This document shows positions 59,028 to 64,000 of a stretch of 64,000 nt of DNA, in pieces. This DNA is from Rhizophagus irregularis (lineage: Eukaryota; Glomeromycota; Glomeromycetes; Glomerales; Glomeraceae). Each line of letters starts with the position of its first letter. Position 1 is the first letter of the stretch. The notes below the pieces were generated by a model. It did not search any database. It was not told the origin of the DNA and saw only the letters and a program-made list of their open reading frames with translations. Location of the stretch: NCBI RefSeq assembly GCF_026210795.1, contig NC_089437.1:1860001-1924000 (forward strand), read 5' to 3'. A program made the position numbers and the translations under genes.

Positions 59028-59895
59028 ATGTTAACTTTATATGATTATGGACCTTCGGGAAATTGTTACAAGGTATTTTTTTTTATTGCTTTCCCTTTTT
59101 CCTTTATGTTCTTTTTGAAAAAAACCACTCTTTTTTAGGTTCGATTATTATTCTCATTATTGAGGATACAATGTATTCGAATTGATGTAAATGTAAAAAA
59201 AGGAGAAACACGTACTGAACATTTTTTAAAAAATATTTCGCCAAATGGTCGAGTTCCAGTAGTAATAATTCCATCAGATTATGTTCACAAATTATCAAAT
59301 GTAGAGAATTCATCTACGACTTCAAAAACTCCTACAGATTCTACATCATCATCTTCTTCTAATAATAATTCAACGAATGAACAACAATCAATAATTTTAA
59401 CAGAATCGAACGCGATTTTAACATTCTTTTCGGATGGTACACCATTATATCCATCAAATCCAATAGAAAGAGCGAAAATTATGCAATGGTTATTTTGGGA
59501 ACAATTTTCTCATGAACCAAATTTTTCTTCTTTAAGATTTTGGATAACTTTATTAGATAAAGGTGATGATCCTCAATATTTAGATAAAATTAATGAACGC
59601 CAAATAAAAGGTTATGAAGCTTTAAATGTTATGGAAGATCATTTAAATAAAGAAGATTGGTTAGTGGCTAATAGATTTACTATTGCTGATATTGCTCTTT
59701 ATGCTTATACTCATTGTGCTGAAGAAGGTAAAGAAAAAAATATATATATATATTTTTCTTATTTTATTTTATCAATTTTTTCTAATTTTTCTTTTTCTTT
59801 TTCTAGCTGGATATTCTATCGATAGTTTTCCTAAAATTAAATCATGGTTACGTAGAATTGAAAATATGCCTGGTTATGTCCCAATCGATGATTAA
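59028..59895 (+). CDS. Glutathione S-transferase-like protein
   Basis: Three exons: 59028-59072, 59139-59727, 59807-59895 (240 aa, in frame). Thioredoxin-like N-domain: MLTLYDYGPSGNCYKVRLLF, with Ser or Cys near the usual catalytic position, ISPNGRVPV (cis-Pro loop), then ILTESNAIL (glutathione-contact ES). All-alpha C-domain: WLFWEQFSHEPN, DWLVANRFTIADIALYAYTH (the conserved N-capping Asp motif), RRIENMPGYVP. A run of about 30 residues rich in Ser, Thr and Asn (59304-59385) interrupts the N-domain before ESNAIL. Expected cytosolic conjugation or reduction using glutathione; class uncertain. The sequence style (YDYGPSGNCYKVRLL) is close to bacterial-type GSTs also found in fungi. Confidence 0.9.
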
Positions 59896-60249
59896 CTTAT
59901 TCAATTTGAATTATTTATTTATTCTAGTCTATATTAAGTAATGTTCTTGTTCTATAAATCATTTTAAAATATATGTATATATATAAATATTTTTTTTATA
60001 TACAAATGTCCAATCAAAGTATATTATTATTAATAAAAATCGTAACAACTCAATTAATTTTTTTATCATTACAAATAAGAAATGCTCTATCATTTTAAGT
60101 AAAAAAAAAATATGTATAAAATAATAATAATTTATATATATATATATTTATATATATATATTCAATGTCAAATTGGATATATTATGATATATGATTTTCC
60201 TTTTTCCGCATAAAAATCTCATTATTTTCCTCTTAAATTAAAAATAATT
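59896..60249. other. Convergent intergenic region, GST / permease
   Basis: Both 3' UTRs. (TA)n tracts at 59977-59990 and 60134-60160. No gene. Confidence 0.6.
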
Positions 60250-62315
60250 TTAATGAAAAAATGAAATTATAAAAGTGCCAATTATTGAAATGATAATAGT
60301 TGACCATACGGAATATTTTACCCATGTGCTAAATTCGTGAGGTTGAACTAACGGTGTATCAAATAAATGATCTTTAGCGATTTCTATAAATACGAAATGA
60401 TTTTTTTTAAAAAATTAATAATATTACTTTAATAGACATAATTATATAATAACAAATATACCTGTAACAATAAGACCAGCAGAACTTTTACGGGCTGATA
60501 AATTTCCAACTAGTACAATATTCCAAACTAATAAATATACAGCAAATCTTTCATCCATTCTTCCTGATATATAAGATATTAATAAAAGAGTTGCAGGTAT
60601 AGAAGTCAAAGATAAGGTCAATAAGATTGATATAGATGATAACACGAAAATTGATATTAAAGTTTTCATATCAGTTCCAATAAACACTCCTTCATAATTA
60701 TCCCATAAAAAACTAGGTAATGGAGTTGAATGAAGACCTCTAATAACTCCAAAGATTCCAATTAAGTAAACAATAATTCCCCAATTTATTTTATTAATAA
60801 CATTTGTTGCATTTTTTCCATCAAAAAATAAAAATAATGACGCTAAAGTAACAGCAGTCCATCCCAAACTTTTTCCAAAAAACATTGCAATATACATTCC
60901 AAACATCATTATAATAAAAGATATTTTTAATAAATTTCCATTTCCAAACAAATTTTTTGTACCACTAATAAATTGTTTGGTTTGTTTTTGTATATTTGAT
61001 CCAAGTCCTTGTAAACCACGTGATTCATGTGGCGCATCCCAGGCAAATCTTGTTAAAGCTGGTTGATTTTGTCTTGGACTACAATTAGGATTATCTCTTC
61101 TAATTACCCAAGGGCTTGTATTATCATCATCATAATCATTATCATCCATATAAACTACTTGTTCAAATGCATAATTTCTTTTAGATTGAAGCCGATCTGG
61201 TGAAGAAGAAAATTCATTAACTTGTGGTCTTGAATTAAGTAAACGTTTTCTACGCGCAAGAAGACTTGAATTTTCTCCTTCACTATATTGTGAATCATCA
61301 TCATTATTTTCCGTATCGCTTTCGTCTCTATCATCACTATCACTAACCATTCCTGTCAATATGGCGTCTTCATCGGTATCATACGAGGTTTCAATCGTAC
61401 GTGAATTTGTAATTACATGTAATGACGTTGGAATTAAATTTCTAGGATTCTGATTTGTTGTTGATGTTGAAGAGATAGTTGTGGCTTTTGGTGGGTTGTA
61501 AGATTTAATGGTTTGTCCAATAAATCTTTTACGATAATAAAATATGAGAAATATCGTGTTTAATAAAAGTCCAATTATTGCGAGAGGTGTCATATGAATG
61601 AAGAATTCAAAAAATGAAATTTCAGGAAAGAACTCAATCATAATCATATTTTTCACATTTCCAATCACTATGATGTGATCAAGATCAAAAGTTATGGATC
61701 AAAGTTAAAAAATTAAATTAGACTTTAAAAAATTTAAAAAAAGAAATCATAATTACCTGTAGCAATTGAACCAATATTTGCAGATGTCACCTGAAAAAAA
61801 AGGTATATAAATTAATATACTACATTGTATTATGAAACTGATATTTTAATTACCAAGGCCATCATAAAAGGTTCAATTTCAAGACGATTCTCTTCGCAAA
61901 GTTGAAAAACAAGAGGGCTCAAGAGAGTGGCAGCACCGCTATCCATAATTAGGGCAGCTAAAACACCTGAAAGAAAAGAAACTCTTGCCAACAACCATGA
62001 AGGAGTTGGTTTACCATAAAGTAAAGCGCGTTTTAAAAACTCGATAAGGCCACTTTGTTCTAATTTTAGATGGATTATCATGAAAGCAGCTACCAATAAT
62101 AGGGTTTCCCCACAAATACTACTAAAAGTTTCTTCTGAAGTAATTATATCGAAAAATACCATTATACTACAACCTAATATCGCGATAGTACTGTGACCAA
62201 CTTTTATAGCCGACCAACGTTTTATTAATAGAAGCCATGTTATTATAAATATAATTATGGCTATATATGACCTTTTGTCTTGCCAGTCATAGTGAGATTC
62301 GTCCAGCCTTAACAT
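60250..62315 (-). CDS. ArsB/NhaD-type ion permease (P-protein/CitM superfamily)
   Basis: Four exons in gene order: 61854-62315, 61757-61790, 60462-61667, 60250-60383 (611 aa, all in frame). N-terminal half: several transmembrane helices (IAIIIFIITWLLLI, STIAILGCSIMVFF, TLLLVAAFMIIHLK) and the conserved part LARVSFLSGVLAALIMDSGA ... VTSANIGSIATVIGNVKNMI, which follows the DNxxTxxx/SANIGSxATPIGNPQN pattern of ArsB/NhaD permeases. A hydrophilic, acidic loop of about 200 residues (about 212-410, with DSDDRDESDTENNDDD) separates it from the C-terminal helices. ArsB expels arsenite; NhaD exchanges Na+/H+; related proteins carry anions. Substrate cannot be told here. It starts head to head with the SPX gene. 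Confidence 0.87.
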
Positions 62316-62721
62316 TTTTTTTTTTTTTTTTGGTTTTTGGAGAAATTTTTTTTTAAATAAATTATCAAATAATTCTAGTATTTATTTTATTTATTTATAA
62401 TTGAGATCATGCGATTAATTGGCGGAATTCTTTTCCATTTTAATATTCAAAAAAAAATGATCACAAATTCATTGATGTAATTTGCCATTAGTTGGAGTTT
62501 TTTTTTATGGCTTTTACAAAGATTATGTCATTGATCATCCAAAATAGCTCTTTATCAATAGAAAACTTTGATCCGAATAAGTCTCAATATGTTATATATA
62601 TAACTCTTCAGAATTCCTACGGTTAATGCACTTCCTCTTTTCACAGGAAAAATTTTTAATTTTTTTTTTCTCCCCTTTTCTTTTTACATGATATAAAAAT
62701 ATATATATATACAAATAAGCT
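62316..62721. promoter_or_regulatory. Divergent promoter, permease / SPX gene
   Basis: 406 bp between start codons. Long T run just upstream of the permease start (62316-62330) and a TATA-like ATATAAAAATATATATATAT at about 62692-62711 before the SPX start. Shared regulation is an inference from spacing. I see no clear CACGTG/CACGTT phosphate-response site. Confidence 0.5.
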
Positions 62722-63696
62722 ATGAAATTTGGAAAATATTTATTAGATAATCAAGTTTCAGAATGGTCCCGACAGGTATCTATCTATTCATTAGTATTAA
62801 TATATTTTTCTTTAGTTAAGAATCAAAATATAAAAAAAAATGTATATATAAAAGTGGTTTTTATTCTCTTGTGTTGCAAATAAATAGTATATTGACTATA
62901 AAAAATTGAAAACCCGTTTAAGTCCACTTATCAGGTTAGTTAATTATGATACACAAAAAGAAATACGAAAATATATCCAATTATTTTAACTTTTTTTTTA
63001 TGACCCTCTTTTTTTGCGTTATGTATATCTATAATAAAACAGTCAATATCGAGAATATTCATTAATTACAACAGCAGCTGAAAAATCATTTTTTGAAACC
63101 TTAAAGGATGAAGTAGATAAAGTTGAACTTTTCTACTTGGAATTACTTGATGATCTTAGAACTGATTTTCAAAGTTTAATTTTACAATCATATCGTTTGG
63201 TAAGTATAAAATATCTGTGGAAAAAATAAACAGCTTTTTGGATAATTAATAATTGAGATCATCAATTTTTTCTCCCTGATCAACAGCAACAACATCCATC
63301 CGCAGCACCAACGTTTCATGATTTAAATCAAAAGTTACATGTACTTATAAAAAATTTAGAATTAGTTAAAACTAATTTTATTCCATTAAATAAAGTGGCC
63401 ATTAAAAAAGTCTGTAAAAAACATGCAAAATATGCTGGTGGAAGTGGAAGTTCTGTTGAAATTGAAAATTATCGTATTACTATTACAAAAACTATACAAG
63501 AAGAGCGGGCTTGGTGGAAAAAAGGAAAAACTATTGTTTCTGAATTATTGAAAGAAGCAAAGGTAATTTATCTTGTGAGGATTTGATTTTTTTTTTCAGT
63601 AAGAATAATTTAGATCTAATTTTTTTTTATATTTAGAACTTTCAGTGGGAATTATGTAAAATGACTATTAAACATTATCATGATATGATTCCGTAA
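62722..63696 (+). CDS. SPX-domain protein (stand-alone)
   Basis: Five exons: 62722-62775, 62888-62934, 63043-63199, 63287-63562, 63637-63696 (197 aa, in frame). The N-terminus MKFGKYLLDNQVSEWSRQYI DYKKLK is the classical SPX start (KFGKxL...EW...YIxYKxLKK). Long helices follow, with EKSFFETLKDEVDKVELFY, and the C-terminal SPX helix IPLNKVAIKKVCKKHAKYAG keeps the KxxxKKxxK spacing of the basic surface that binds inositol pyrophosphates. The protein ends soon after, so it is SPX only, with no EXS, RING, VTC or permease domain. Such proteins sense phosphate status through PP-InsPs and regulate partners by binding. The partner here is unknown. Confidence 0.9.
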
Positions 63697-64000
63697 TATG
63701 AGTTTGAAATCATGACATAAGAATGATACCTTTTTTTAGAATAATTATATGAGTGAATAAATAATGTATGACTGTATTAGTAGAGTGTATATGCGAAATA
63801 AGCATTGTACTTTTTTTTTAAAAAAACAAATTGAGGTACCTCGTGATAAAATATGTTGATTTCACGATAGTTTATGGCGTAATTTGATTTACCATTGCAT
63901 GCATTAAATCTTCCTATAATTATAATAAAAATTAACTTTAAAGTCTAGTGATTCTTTCTATACCGTTTTTATTTGAAACCCCACTTTTTCTGATTTATAT
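63697..64000. other. 3' flank of the SPX gene to window end
   Basis: 3' UTR and AT-rich sequence with a T9A6-type tract near 63811-63826. No gene seen. Confidence 0.5.

Noticed and set aside
1-64000. tRNA or rRNA genes
   Set aside because: No GGTTCRAnYC-type T-loop with matching stems and no rRNA-like GC-rich block was seen by eye; a tRNAscan/Infernal run would be decisive.

Overview
The window looks like nuclear DNA from an AT-rich filamentous fungus. The genes carry many short introns (about 50-100 nt, GTAAGT-like donors, TAG/CAG acceptors), the proteins resemble fungal ones (peroxisomal PMP47 carrier, Seb1/Nrd1, dynactin p62, Rrp3, SYF2), and a large central block is DNA-transposon debris. 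Base composition, gene content and the abundance of MULE-type and small terminal-inverted-repeat (TIR) elements suggest an arbuscular mycorrhizal fungus (Glomeromycotina, Rhizophagus-like). That assignment is an inference from style and content, not from a database match.

Layout. 1-16 kb is a gene block: a PPP1R21-like coiled-coil protein (-, runs off the left edge), a PMP47/SLC25A17 peroxisomal carrier (+), a two-finger C2H2 transcription factor (+) and a Seb1/Nrd1/SCAF RNA-termination factor (-). 16-42 kb is a gene-poor transposon island. It holds a 5.5-kb MULE with 9-bp target duplication and a transposase broken by three stop codons, a degraded second MULE transposase, a MITE family in five copies, two copies of a 0.53-kb fold-back element, an 8-bp-TSD non-autonomous element and a 3-kb TIR element. 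42-52 kb is gene-dense again: dynactin p62/DCTN4 (+), a type I membrane protein with ESCRT/Rsp5-type tail motifs (-), Rrp3/DDX47 helicase (-) and an AT-hook/SYF2 fusion (+). 52-57 kb is a smaller TE patch. 57-64 kb holds a small PPxY membrane protein (+), a glutathione transferase (+), an ArsB/NhaD-type permease (-) and an SPX-domain protein (+).

The most unusual signal is a set of tandem 'micro-exon plus intron' arrays inside three different transposon-like elements: in both TIRs of the MULE (about 19.4-20.2 and 23.5-24.4 kb), at 30.5-31.6 kb and at 38.3-40.3 kb. Each unit has a GTAAGT-like 5' splice site, a short inverted repeat (AACG...CGTT type) with a branchpoint-like sequence (CTCAC, TTAAC or TACTAAC) in or beside its loop, a pyrimidine tract, a TAG 3' splice site, and a 32-50-nt 'exon'. 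Arrays 1 and 2 share related exon sequence although their hosts have different target-site duplication lengths (9 versus 8 bp). I know of no named system with this architecture.

Several genes act in RNA processing (Seb1/Nrd1, Rrp3, SYF2). Rrp3 and SYF2 are head to head with 228 bp between starts. The SPX protein and the permease are also head to head (406 bp), which suggests shared promoters but does not prove it. Coordinates of multi-exon genes were derived by hand from splice signals and checked for reading-frame continuity.
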